From Rhizobacter koreensis (lineage in GTDB: Bacteria; Pseudomonadota; Gammaproteobacteria; Burkholderiales; Burkholderiaceae_C): a DNA stretch of 64,000 nt. Both the position numbers and the translations under genes were made by a program. The stretch is taken from the NCBI RefSeq assembly GCF_013366375.1, contig NZ_JABWMJ010000009.1, positions 1-64,000 on the forward strand. Reading direction: 5' to 3'. Positions within the stretch are counted from its first letter, which is position 1; each line of letters starts with the position of its first letter. The notes beneath the pieces are model-generated. The model ran no database searches. It saw nothing but the letters and a program-made list of their open reading frames with translations, and was not told where the DNA came from. This document shows positions 17,743-25,655 of this stretch, in pieces.

Positions 17743-18417
17743 TCAGGTGAGGGAGTAGCCCTTATCGCGCAGCGTCTTGTCAACCCAGCTGCGATCAGAC
17801 GAGCCCGCGAGGAAGTGCTTCATTGCTGCGGTCTCCTTGACGACGATGGCCTGTGCCGAGGCCAGCACGCGATCGGCTTCGGCCTGCGGCACGGCGACGA
17901 GGCCGTCCGCATCTCCGACGACGATGTCACCCGGTGTCACCGGCATCGTGCCGATCACGACCGGGACATTTATCTCGCCCGGGCCGTTGCGGTACGGACC
18001 GCGATGCGTGATGCCCGCCGCGTAGACCGGGAAGTCGCTAGCCGCAAGCTCAGCGGAGTCGCGGATCGCCCCCCAAATCACGAGGCCGGCGATGCCGCGC
18101 TGGCGCGCGTACGTCGCCATCAGCTCGCCGATGATCGCGTTGCCGGTGTGTCCGCCACCATCGACGACGATGACGTCGCCCGGCTGCGCCATGTCGAGGG
18201 CCTTGTGGACGAGCAGGTTGTCGCCGGGCGCGGTTCGCACCGTGAACGCCGGGCCAGCGAGGCGTGCGCCACGGTGCATCGGCCGCAGCGCGCTGCCGCC
18301 GTCATAGAGGCGCTCCATGCTGTCTGAGAGGTGGGGCGTCACCATCTTGCCGAGCGCTTCGACGATGCGTCGATCGGGTCGCGATGGAATGTCGCGGATG
18401 CGCATTGCGCCACTCAT
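17743..18417 (-). CDS. RraA/LigK-type aldolase (4-carboxy-4-hydroxy-2-oxoadipate aldolase candidate)
   Basis: This 224-residue protein has the RraA fold. Catalytic members cleave 4-hydroxy-4-methyl-2-oxoglutarate or 4-carboxy-4-hydroxy-2-oxoadipate to pyruvate and a second oxo acid. Motifs: HLSDSMERLYDGGSALRP near the N-terminus, GDNLLVHKALD, then GGHTGNAIIGELMATYAR and VIWGAIRDSAEL, which carries the Arg-Asp pair used in catalysis. Adenylate-free RNase E inhibitors of the same fold lack this context. Its start codon overlaps the ligJ stop (ATGA). Directly after a LigJ-type hydratase, the aldolase of the protocatechuate 4,5-cleavage pathway is the most economical reading. Confidence 0.85.
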   Translation of the reverse strand: MSGAMRIRDIPSRPDRRIVEALGKMVTPHLSDSMERLYDGGSALRPMHRGARLAGPAFTVRTAPGDNLLVHKALDMAQPGDVIVVDGGGHTGNAIIGELMATYARQRGIAGLVIWGAIRDSAELAASDFPVYAAGITHRGPYRNGPGEINVPVVIGTMPVTPGDIVVGDADGLVAVPQAEADRVLASAQAIVVKETAAMKHFLAGSSDRSWVDKTLRDKGYSLT

Positions 18418-19466
18418 GCCGTACCTCCTGGCGTCGTTGAGAGATGGCCGCGCCGAGCCAGCAGACGGTCGAGAGCGGGGTACACGCGCCTTGCGTTGCC
18501 TTCGAAGATCTTGTGGCGGTCCTCAGCACTCAGGTCGGGCAGGCCGTCGACATAGCGACGCGTGTCGTCGTAGTGGTGACCCGTCTCTGGGTCGATGCCG
18601 CGCACGGCGCCGACCATTTCGGAGCCGAACAGGATGTTGTCGACCGGCAAGACCTTCTTCATCAGCTCGATGCCCGGCAGGTGGTAGACGCAGGTGTCGA
18701 AGAAGACGTTGCCGAGCAGGTGGTCGGCGAGGAGCGGCTTACCGAGGTTTTGCGCAAGGCCGCGGTAGCGGCCCCAGTGAAACGGCGCGGCCCCGCCACC
18801 GTGCGGGATCACAAAGCGCAGCGTGGGGAAGCGTTTGAACAGGTCGCCCTGCACGAGCTGCATGAATGCGGTCGTGTCGCCATTGATGTAGTGGGCGCCG
18901 GTGCCGTGGAAGTTAGGGTTGCACGACGACGACACGTGGATCATCGCCGGCACATCGAGCTCGCAGAGCTTCTCGTAAACAGGGAACCAGTGTTCGTCGG
19001 TGAGAGGCGGGTCGCGCCACATGCCGCCGGTCGGGTCAGGGTTGAGGTTGACGCCGACGAAGCCGAGCTCGTTGACGATGCGCTCGAGCTCGGTGATGCA
19101 GTTGCGCGGTGAGACGCCGGGTGACTGCGGCAGCTGGCCGACGCCGACGAAGCTGTCAGGCAGCAGCGTGCAGACGCGGTGGATCAGGTCGTTGCAAGTC
19201 GTCGTCCACTGACGGCTTACAGCTTCCGTGCCGACGTGGTGCGCCATGCCGGCCGCGCGGGGCGAGAAGAGCGTCAAGTCGGTGCCGCGCTGACGCTGAA
19301 ATTCGAGCTGCGGTTGGACGCTGTCGACGATCGCTTGATCGGAGATGCCCAGGTCCAGCGAACCTGGCTTGCGAGACGCGTCTGCGAGCCCGGCGAGCTG
19401 CTTGTCGCGAAACGCATGGAACGCCGCGGGCTCGGTCGTGTAGTGGCCGTGGATGTCAATGATCAA
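18414..19466 (-). CDS. ligJ: 4-oxalomesaconate hydratase-type amidohydrolase
   Basis: This amidohydrolase-2 family protein of about 350 residues adds water to 4-oxalomesaconate in the gallate and protocatechuate meta-cleavage pathways. The start IIDIHGHYTTEP matches the beginning of LigJ, with the metal-binding HxH. Later motifs are GVNLNPDPTGG, MIHVSSSCNPNFHGTGAHY, RFVIPHGGGAAPFHWGRYRG and NILFGSEMVGAV. I chose the TTG at 19466 because GGAG lies six bases upstream and LigJ proteins begin at this point. An upstream in-frame ATG at 19541 would overlap the preceding gene by 55 bases. The stop overlaps the RraA-type start. Amidohydrolase-2 decarboxylases are the alternative. Confidence 0.85.
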   Translation of the reverse strand: MIIDIHGHYTTEPAAFHAFRDKQLAGLADASRKPGSLDLGISDQAIVDSVQPQLEFQRQRGTDLTLFSPRAAGMAHHVGTEAVSRQWTTTCNDLIHRVCTLLPDSFVGVGQLPQSPGVSPRNCITELERIVNELGFVGVNLNPDPTGGMWRDPPLTDEHWFPVYEKLCELDVPAMIHVSSSCNPNFHGTGAHYINGDTTAFMQLVQGDLFKRFPTLRFVIPHGGGAAPFHWGRYRGLAQNLGKPLLADHLLGNVFFDTCVYHLPGIELMKKVLPVDNILFGSEMVGAVRGIDPETGHHYDDTRRYVDGLPDLSAEDRHKIFEGNARRVYPALDRLLARRGHLSTTPGGTA

Positions 19467-19486
19467 GGCGGGCTCCGCGTGCGGAT

Positions 19487-20659
19487 TCAATGGAGGACGA
19501 CTTCGCGGCGAAGTCGCGCGGATTCCTGGATAGCGAGGCACGTCTCGACCGTCGTACGAGCGAACGCGCCGTCATGGCTTGGCGGGGTGCCGTCGAGTAC
19601 GGCGGCGCACAACTCGTCGACCACGCGAGTGCGGCCGTCGCTCGACGACGGCAGCGAAATCTCGTGCACACCGTCGTCGTCGTAGACCGCGACGCCGTCG
19701 GGCGTCGTGCGGACATCGGCGCGCTCGAAGGTGGCGATCAGCGTGCCGAAGTGCGGTTGGTGCTGGGCGACGCCGCGCTGCTGATTGCTGCCGCCACCGT
19801 AGCCGTAGTGCGTGGCGCGCAATCGCGCTTCCGCGTCGCCGCCGGTGAGCGACGACAGAGCCCGGCGAGACTCCCCGTGGCGTGGTGTCTTCCGGCGCCC
19901 GGTCGAGGAAACCCAGCCGTGCAACTCGTCGCTGTCGAAGTGGTCATAACCGCTGTAGACGGCACTCGCCGCGGCTCCGTTCACAAAGTCGATGAAGGCC
20001 ATGCAGCAGCCTTCGGTCGGCCGCGTCGGGTCGAGCACGGCGGTCGACGCTCGCACGCTGCGCACGGGCGATCGTGCGAGCAGGCGCGCGATGTCAACGT
20101 GATGCGGCAACTGGTTGAAAAGGATGCCGCCGCCCTGCGCCGTGTCGAGTTCCTCGGGCCGACGCGGGCGGTAGAGGAAATCGGTGTAGTTCCAGAGCGC
20201 GAGCATTGCCAGGGAGCCCCACTCGCCGGCCTCTGACCGCCGGGCAATTTCGGCGATGGCCGGATCAAAGCTGTGCGTGTGGCCGACAACGAGCGCAACC
20301 TCAGCCCGGGCAGCCGCCTCGGTCATCGCGTCGCAGTCGGCGAGAGTGAGCGCCATGGGCTTTTCGACCACGACGTGTTTGCCGTGCTCCGCCGCGAGCA
20401 ACGTGTGCGACCGGTGGAACTGGTGCGGCGTCGCGATGTAGACGGCGTCGACATCGGCGCGCGCTATCAGCGCCTCAGCCTCGTCTTCGACGGGCAGCGC
20501 GTAATCACGCGCGAAGCGGGCCCGCAGCTCGGCGTCGCGATCGGCGACGCCGGCGAGCGTCGCACGCGGGTGGCGCAAGAGGCAGGGCACCATCAGCCCG
20601 CCCGCAATGCCGAGCCCGACGACCCCGACCCGCAACCGATGTTCAGTCCGATCGGCCAT
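19487..20659 (-). CDS. Gfo/Idh/MocA-family dehydrogenase
   Basis: This 390-residue NAD(P)-dependent oxidoreductase has an N-terminal Rossmann fold (RVGVVGLGIAGGLMVP). The family motif VVEKPMALTLADCD supplies the catalytic Lys, followed by VGHTHSFDPAI and HHVDIARLL. In aromatic pathways, members act as phthalate 4,5-dihydrodiol dehydrogenase or as the LigC hemiacetal dehydrogenase. At 390 residues this one is closer in size to the dihydrodiol dehydrogenases than to LigC (about 315). It begins directly after the stop of the binding-protein gene. With a phthalate-type Rieske oxygenase upstream, rearomatisation of a cis-dihydrodiol is the likely role. This is inference from context. Confidence 0.85.
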   Translation of the reverse strand: MADRTEHRLRVGVVGLGIAGGLMVPCLLRHPRATLAGVADRDAELRARFARDYALPVEDEAEALIARADVDAVYIATPHQFHRSHTLLAAEHGKHVVVEKPMALTLADCDAMTEAAARAEVALVVGHTHSFDPAIAEIARRSEAGEWGSLAMLALWNYTDFLYRPRRPEELDTAQGGGILFNQLPHHVDIARLLARSPVRSVRASTAVLDPTRPTEGCCMAFIDFVNGAAASAVYSGYDHFDSDELHGWVSSTGRRKTPRHGESRRALSSLTGGDAEARLRATHYGYGGGSNQQRGVAQHQPHFGTLIATFERADVRTTPDGVAVYDDDGVHEISLPSSSDGRTRVVDELCAAVLDGTPPSHDGAFARTTVETCLAIQESARLRREVVLH

Positions 20660-21643
20660 TCACTCGGGCTTCACGTTCGCCAGCTTGCCGGCGCGCTCGA
20701 ACTTCTTTAGGTTGTCGCGGATAATCTCGGTGTACTCCTCCGGCGTCGTCCAACGGATCTGCCGCGTTCCCCCAGCCGAAAGCTGTTCGCGCACATCAGG
20801 GCTTTCAAGCGTCGCCTTCAGCGCTGCCGAGAGCTTCCTCACGACAGCGGGCGGCATGTTCGCTGGGCCGAGCAGACCAAGCTGCGACTCCATGTTGTAG
20901 CCTTTCACGTACTCGGAGACCAATGGCACGTTGGGCAGCGCGGGAAGGCGCTTGCCCCCCGTCGCTGCGAGGACGACGGCGCTGCCCGCCTGCACGTGCG
21001 GCTGCACTGTCTGGTAGGCAGCGATGAGGATTGGCACGTCGCCACCGAGGAATGCTGGCAGCGCCTGGCCGCCGCCCTTGTACGGAATGTGCTGGACGTC
21101 GATGCCGACGCCGTCTTTGAACACCTCCATTGCAAGATGGTGGATCGTGCCGATACCTGCCGAGCCATAGCTCAGCTTGCCGGGATTCGCCTTCGCCTCA
21201 CGGATGAGGTCGTCGAGCGAGCGAATCTTCGTCGTCTTCGTGTTGGCGATGATCACGATGCCCGCGCCATCGGTCATCATGCCGATGGGCGTGAGGTCAG
21301 TGAGCGTCTTGTACGAGAGGTCCTTGTAAATGTAAGGAGCGATCTCGAGCTGGCCGGTCTCGCCGAGAAGGAGCGTGTAGCCGTCGGCCGGCGAGTGCAC
21401 GACGGCCCCTGTCGCAAGGGTTCCGCCGGCACCGGGACGGTTGTCCACTATGACGGACTGACCGAGGATCTGTGAGAGCTTGGGCGCGATTGTGCGCGCG
21501 GAGAAGTCGGGGCCAGTGGCTCCCGGCACGTAGCCGACGATGATCTTGATCGGCCGACTGGGATAGCCCTGCGCCTGGGCGGGCGCGTGCAGGGCGACCA
21601 GCCCGGCCGCGAACGCGAGCAGGATGCGCCACGATGTCTTCAT
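20660..21643 (-). CDS. Tripartite tricarboxylate transporter periplasmic binding protein (Bug/TctC)
   Basis: This 327-residue periplasmic receptor has a signal peptide (residues 1-24, ending PAQAQ) and the family start YPSRPIKIIVGYVPGA. Other family motifs are VIVDNRPGAGGTLAT, ADGYTLLLG, LSYGSAGIGTIHHLAME and HIPYKGGGQALPAFLGGDV. AGGAG lies eight bases before the ATG. It starts one base after the Rieske oxygenase stop and ends immediately before the dehydrogenase start, so it is embedded in the catabolic operon. Bug proteins bind carboxylates, including aromatic acids such as terephthalate in known cases. The cognate membrane proteins are not in the window, so it would rely on TctAB components encoded elsewhere. 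Confidence 0.93.
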   Translation of the reverse strand: MKTSWRILLAFAAGLVALHAPAQAQGYPSRPIKIIVGYVPGATGPDFSARTIAPKLSQILGQSVIVDNRPGAGGTLATGAVVHSPADGYTLLLGETGQLEIAPYIYKDLSYKTLTDLTPIGMMTDGAGIVIIANTKTTKIRSLDDLIREAKANPGKLSYGSAGIGTIHHLAMEVFKDGVGIDVQHIPYKGGGQALPAFLGGDVPILIAAYQTVQPHVQAGSAVVLAATGGKRLPALPNVPLVSEYVKGYNMESQLGLLGPANMPPAVVRKLSAALKATLESPDVREQLSAGGTRQIRWTTPEEYTEIIRDNLKKFERAGKLANVKPE

Positions 21644-21644
21644 T

Positions 21645-22982
21645 TCATGTCTCCTCGTTTTCGATAGGCTTGGCGTACTCGGTCAGGTAGTCGTCGGCGC
21701 TAGAGGTCGAGGACAGGCTGCTGATGGCCCGCGCGGTGGCGCGCCCGGCGCTGCTCGCCGCGATCGGCTCGATACCCTTCTGCAGATCGCGCGCCATCGC
21801 CAGGAGCTTGCGGCGTGCGGTGACGATCGCGATGTCGGAGCCCATCAAGTGCTCCCGGCTGCGGTCAACGATGCCCCGCGGGCCCGTGGGCGCCGGGCGC
21901 ATACCCTCCTGTACCGAACGGTCCTGCTGATTGACGCCCCAGATGCCAGTGAAGTTGACTGTCTTCTGCATCTGCCGATCGATGAGGTAGTCGTTGCCGA
22001 TGTTGGCTTCGGGCACGAAGGCGTCGATGGGCTGGCCCTGCCCGAGCTGTACGACCATGCGCTTCGTACGCGGCGGAAAGTGCGCGCCACCAGCGATGAG
22101 CGCACGTTCGTCGGCCGAGAGCGGACCGTCGATCCGAAAGCTGTAGGCGAAGGTCGTCGTGTGGGTGTCGTCGATCGGCACCCAGGCGCGGCCGCCACTG
22201 CCGTTAAACGTCTGGGCTGGCGCGCGCGGGATCAGGCTGAACATCGGCGCAAGCCATTGCGAGACGCGCCAGAAGTAGTTGTCGCCGCGGCGACGTCGCG
22301 CAATGCTCGAGAAGCCGTATTCGGTGTCCTTGACCGTGATCAGCGGGGCGCCGTCGGCGCCGGCAAGGTCAGCGCCGGTGACACCGAGCGCCGAATCATT
22401 CGGGTCCAGCTCCTGGTGCAGAAAGCTGATGTGAGAGCTGTCGATCTCGCCTTCCGCGCCTTGCAGCCAGTTTGAGTTCTGCAGCCAGCGCGACGCGTGC
22501 GACTGGCTCTCTGGCACGCGTGTCCATTCGAAGTCCGGTCTGGGCGGCATGCGCTCCTTCGGCCCCATGTAGACCCACACGACTCCGCCAGCCTCATGGG
22601 TCGGGTAAGCGGTGATCCCGAGCGCAGCTCGCACGCGTGGGTTGTCCTTGACGCGCGCGTCATTTGGCACGTCCACGCACTGACCGTCGACGTCGAACTT
22701 CCAGCCGTGGTATGCGCAGCGCACCCCACAGTCCTCGTTCCGCCCGAAAAAGAGCGGCGCACCGCGGTGCGCGCAATAGGCCTCGACGACGCCAACGCGT
22801 CCCGCGCTGTCGCGAAAGGCGAGCAGGTCTTCGCAGAGGATGCGCAACCGCACGGGCACGGAGTCGCGCTCCTTCACCTCTTCGGAGAGGACGGCCGGCA
22901 GCCAAAAACGGCGAAAGAGCTCGCCCATGGCCGTGCCGGGACCTACGCGGGTCAGCAGTTCGTTGTCGTCCTGAGAAAGCAT
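21645..22982 (-). CDS. Rieske non-heme iron oxygenase, phthalate 4,5-dioxygenase-like alpha subunit
   Basis: This 445-residue oxygenase uses electrons from a reductase and O2 to hydroxylate or demethylate an aromatic substrate. The N-terminal Rieske domain binds [2Fe-2S] through CAHRGAPL (about residue 70) and CAYHGWKF (about 90). The catalytic domain carries the bridging/iron-binding region NWLQGAEGEIDSSHISFLH with Glu/Asp and the His ligands. The family tail PTGPRGIVDRSREHL matches phthalate dioxygenase oxygenase proteins. It is the first gene of the operon, divergent from the IclR gene. The PDR-type reductase seven genes downstream is its evident partner. Dioxygenation versus O-demethylation cannot be decided from sequence. 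Confidence 0.92.
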   Translation of the reverse strand: MLSQDDNELLTRVGPGTAMGELFRRFWLPAVLSEEVKERDSVPVRLRILCEDLLAFRDSAGRVGVVEAYCAHRGAPLFFGRNEDCGVRCAYHGWKFDVDGQCVDVPNDARVKDNPRVRAALGITAYPTHEAGGVVWVYMGPKERMPPRPDFEWTRVPESQSHASRWLQNSNWLQGAEGEIDSSHISFLHQELDPNDSALGVTGADLAGADGAPLITVKDTEYGFSSIARRRRGDNYFWRVSQWLAPMFSLIPRAPAQTFNGSGGRAWVPIDDTHTTTFAYSFRIDGPLSADERALIAGGAHFPPRTKRMVVQLGQGQPIDAFVPEANIGNDYLIDRQMQKTVNFTGIWGVNQQDRSVQEGMRPAPTGPRGIVDRSREHLMGSDIAIVTARRKLLAMARDLQKGIEPIAASSAGRATARAISSLSSTSSADDYLTEYAKPIENEET

Positions 22983-23054
22983 GGGCAGCGATCGAGCCTC
23001 GGAGGCCTTCAGTACATCACACGTCGCATCGCGCTTTCAAGTCCACGGAAAGCA

Positions 23055-23094
23055 TTTCGCATATGCGAAACCGCTGCCTTTCGCATATGCGAAA
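23055..23094. promoter_or_regulatory. Two perfect 16-bp palindromes: probable IclR operator
   Basis: TTTCGCATATGCGAAA occurs twice, at 23055-23070 and 23079-23094, with 24 bases between equivalent positions. Both lie between the divergent Rieske oxygenase (start 22982) and iclR (start 23143) genes. IclR-family dimers bind palindromes of about this size, so this is a probable shared operator controlling both transcripts. The repeats are seen directly; the regulator assignment is inferred. Confidence 0.85.
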
Positions 23095-23142
23095 GCTTTT
23101 TCGCCCGGGCGCAAGGAGCTCGTCCGTGTTAACGTTGATTTC

Positions 23143-23877
23143 ATGCTTATCCGGACCGTCGACAGCGCGCTACAGATGTTCGAGGCGTTCGCCGAGCACG
23201 GAAAATCAATGACGCTGTCGGAAATGTCGCGCCGGCTCGCCATACCGACTTCGACGTGCTTCGGCCTGATACGCACGCTCGAAGCGCGCGGCTACTTGTA
23301 CGAGGTCGGTGGTCGCAAGGCCTACTATCCGACCGCGCGCTGGCTCGTGAAGTCGCGCGAGATCGAAAAGAGCGATCCGATCTACGAGGTGATCCACCCT
23401 CATCTCGAGAAGCTTCGCGATGCAAGTGACGAGACGGTTGTCCTCTCGAAACGTCTCGGCGATGCCCTCGTCTACCTCGACGTCGTCGAAAGCCGGCAGA
23501 CCATCCGTTACATCGCCGAGGTCGGCGACCTGAAGTCGCTCAATCGCACCTCCAGCGGCAAGGCGTTGCTGTCATCCCTGCCCGAGCGCGAACGCGAGGC
23601 GGTGATCGCCAAGCTTCAAGGCGGCAGCGGCGCCCGCCTAACGGCCGCGCAGCGCACGACACTGCAGGGCGACATCGCGCGTGGCACGAAAGATGGTTGG
23701 TTTGTCGGTCGCGGCGAGACGAGTATGGACGTGATGGGTGCAGCCGTTCCGGTGACGATGGGCAGCGACGTGTTCGCGATCGGTATCGCCGGCCCGCTCG
23801 CGCGCATGGATCCGCGCCTGAAGTCGCACGCTCGACTGCTTCTCGCGGCGGGCAAGGTCCTGGCCAAGCAGTTGTAG
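23143..23877 (+). CDS. IclR-family transcriptional regulator
   Basis: This DNA-binding regulator of 244 residues starts at the ATG at 23143; an earlier in-frame ATG at 22981 would put the palindromic operator inside the gene. The N-terminal winged HTH (residues 10-70) includes KSMTLSEMSRRLAIPTSTCFGLIRTLEARGY split over two helices. The C-terminal effector domain has RYIAEVGDLKSLNRTSSGKALLS and AIGIAGPLARMDPR, both typical of the family. It is divergent from the nine-gene aromatic operon, the standard arrangement for a pathway-specific IclR regulator that responds to the substrate or an intermediate. Whether it activates or represses is not visible. Confidence 0.92.
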   Translation: MLIRTVDSALQMFEAFAEHGKSMTLSEMSRRLAIPTSTCFGLIRTLEARGYLYEVGGRKAYYPTARWLVKSREIEKSDPIYEVIHPHLEKLRDASDETVVLSKRLGDALVYLDVVESRQTIRYIAEVGDLKSLNRTSSGKALLSSLPEREREAVIAKLQGGSGARLTAAQRTTLQGDIARGTKDGWFVGRGETSMDVMGAAVPVTMGSDVFAIGIAGPLARMDPRLKSHARLLLAAGKVLAKQL

Positions 23878-23932
23878 TAACCGCCTGACGCCGCGGCAGT
23901 CGCCGCAGCTGTGGCGACACGGAGAACGAACG

Positions 23933-24712
23933 ATGGAACTGGGAATCGCGGGCCGCAATGCGTTGGTGTGCGCGTCGTCAAAGGGGCTTGGGCTGGCGTG
24001 CGCTGAGTCGCTGGCCCGGGAAGGCTGCAATGTTTGGATCAACGGCCGCGACGCCGACCGGCTCGAGCGCGCAGCTGAGGGCCTTCGGCAACGCACCGGC
24101 GCAAAGGTGACGGCGGTCCAGGCCGACATCCGCACTGAGGACGGCCGGCAGGCGCTGGTGTCGGCATGCCCGGACGCCGACATCCTCGTCAACAACAACG
24201 AGGGCCCGAAGCCTGGCAACTGGCACCAGTGGGGCTACGCGGACTGGATCGGCGTGCTCGAGAACAACATGCTTCCAGCAATCATGCTGATGACGGCCCT
24301 TGTCCCCGGCATGCAGAGACGCAAGTTTGGCCGCGTCGTCAACATTACCTCGGCGATGGTGAAGATGCCGTACTCGTGGATGATCCTGTCGGCGACGGCG
24401 CGCACTGGCCTTACAGCGTTCTCAAAGGCGCTCTCGCTCGACGTCGCCGTTGACAACGTAACCATTAACAACCTGCTACCCGAGCGTATCGATACCGACC
24501 GCCAAGAGTTCATGGCCCAGCGGATGATGAAGGCTGACGGCATTACGCGCGATGAGGCGCGGCGCCAGATGGCCGAGACGATCGCCGCTAAGCGGCTCGG
24601 CCGGCCCGAGGAGGTTGGTGACATGTGCGCTTACCTCTGTAGCGTGCAGGGCAGCTTCGTGTCGGGCCAGAACGTTCAGGTCGATGGCGGCTCGTACCCG
24701 TCGCTGATCTAG
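23933..24712 (+). CDS. SDR-family protein lacking Tyr and Lys of the active site
   Basis: This 259-residue short-chain dehydrogenase/reductase-like protein lies 55 bp after iclR on the same strand. GGAG precedes the ATG by nine bases. The cofactor loop reads CASSKGLGLACAESLA and the strand after it NVWINGRD. NNNEGPKPG replaces the usual NNAG. At the catalytic site, where YxxxK is expected, it has SATAR: Tyr to Ser and Lys to Arg. The C-terminus (KRLGRPEEVGDMCAYLCS, VDGGSYPSLI) is conventional. It belongs to the FabG-like subfamily with altered active sites. Hydride transfer by the normal mechanism would not be expected. Its partner SDR at 14809 has a related change. Confidence 0.87.
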   Translation: MELGIAGRNALVCASSKGLGLACAESLAREGCNVWINGRDADRLERAAEGLRQRTGAKVTAVQADIRTEDGRQALVSACPDADILVNNNEGPKPGNWHQWGYADWIGVLENNMLPAIMLMTALVPGMQRRKFGRVVNITSAMVKMPYSWMILSATARTGLTAFSKALSLDVAVDNVTINNLLPERIDTDRQEFMAQRMMKADGITRDEARRQMAETIAAKRLGRPEEVGDMCAYLCSVQGSFVSGQNVQVDGGSYPSLI

Positions 24713-24717
24713 CGAGA

Positions 24718-25131
24718 TCAAGCCGCCGCGGCGACGGCGAGCGCCTCGATCTGCACCAGCATGCCGCCGCGCAGCTGAATCACGAGCGCGTGCCGTGCCG
24801 GTCGTCGGTGTGGGTCGGGATAGTGCTCGAGCCACGGTGCGTTGACGGCCGCACGATGCGCCTCGTCAGCGATGTAGACGGTTACTTTCACGACGTCGCC
24901 CATGCCCATCCCGCCGGCACGGAGAACCGCCTTCAGGTTCTCGAAGCAGTTCGCCGCTTGAGCGCCCGCATCGGCCGGCAGTTCGCCCGTCACGGCGTTC
25001 TTGCCGCCGATACCCGACGTTGCGATGACGGGGCCAACGCGGCATGCCATAGGGATCGGCGCGCTGGCGTGCGAGAGGCCGGGAACTTCGATGCTCTTCT
25101 GTCTCAAGGCAGTTCCGTTTCTAGTGTCCAT
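24718..25131 (-). CDS. RidA (YjgF/YER057c/UK114) family protein
   Basis: This 137-residue member of the RidA family hydrolyses reactive enamine/imine intermediates in well-studied cases. Near the N-terminus it has LSHASAPIPMACRVGPVIATSG. The central part is GAQAANCFENLKAVLRAGGMGMGDVVKVTVYI, split over two strands of the fold. The C-terminus carries RPARHALVIQLRGGMLVQIEALA, where the Arg that binds the carboxylate in RidA is present. It converges on the SDR with five bases between stops. Members in catabolic clusters often have their own specificity, so it need not be the housekeeping imine deaminase. Confidence 0.88.
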   Translation of the reverse strand: MDTRNGTALRQKSIEVPGLSHASAPIPMACRVGPVIATSGIGGKNAVTGELPADAGAQAANCFENLKAVLRAGGMGMGDVVKVTVYIADEAHRAAVNAPWLEHYPDPHRRPARHALVIQLRGGMLVQIEALAVAAAA

Positions 25132-25254
25132 GTCGTCTAGTGTAGGCTCGCGGCTGCGCCTGCGCGTCGACGGCTAACAGCCGCGCTTACGAGAACGCCC
25201 AAGAGCCAGCAATGAGCTCGGGCTCGGCGGTGGTCTCGCATCGACGCGCGATGG

Positions 25255-25521
25255 GTGCAGACGTTCAACGGGCTCTACTTCACGCCCGACACGGCCGCCG
25301 AGCTGCGCAGCGCGTTCGGCTGCACGCGCACCGAAGCGCGCCTCGCGCAGTTGCTCGCCGAAGGCTGCGAAGTGCGCGGCGCGGCCCGCGAGATGGGCAT
25401 TACCTACGAAACGTTGCGCGCGTACCTCAAGGGCGTGTTCGGCAAGACAGGCGTGCGCGCCCAGGCGCAGCTCGTCGACCTAGTGCTTCGCGGCGAGCGC
25501 CGTACGCGTCAGCGTCGCTAG
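25255..25521 (+). pseudogene. C-terminal HTH fragment of a LuxR-family regulator
   Basis: About 80 codons read as a LuxR/NarL-type helix-turn-helix: CTRTEARLAQLLAEGCEVRG, AAREMGITYETLRAYLKGVF and KTGVRAQAQLVDLVLR. There is no sensor domain, and a stop lies in frame 14 codons upstream of the GTG used here. It is therefore most likely the 3' end of a deleted regulator gene. A stand-alone HTH protein of 88 residues is possible but would lack any visible ribosome-binding site. Confidence 0.6.
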
Positions 25522-25655
25522 CTGCGCCACGCCCCACGCCGCGCCGGCCGGGCATGCTCAGCTGTTCGGAAGCTTGCCCGCAGCGCTGCAGCTCCCCTGC
25601 AGGCAGCGACGGGCGCCTGCAGGACCCACGAATGGTCATGCGCTCGTCCTCGTCC

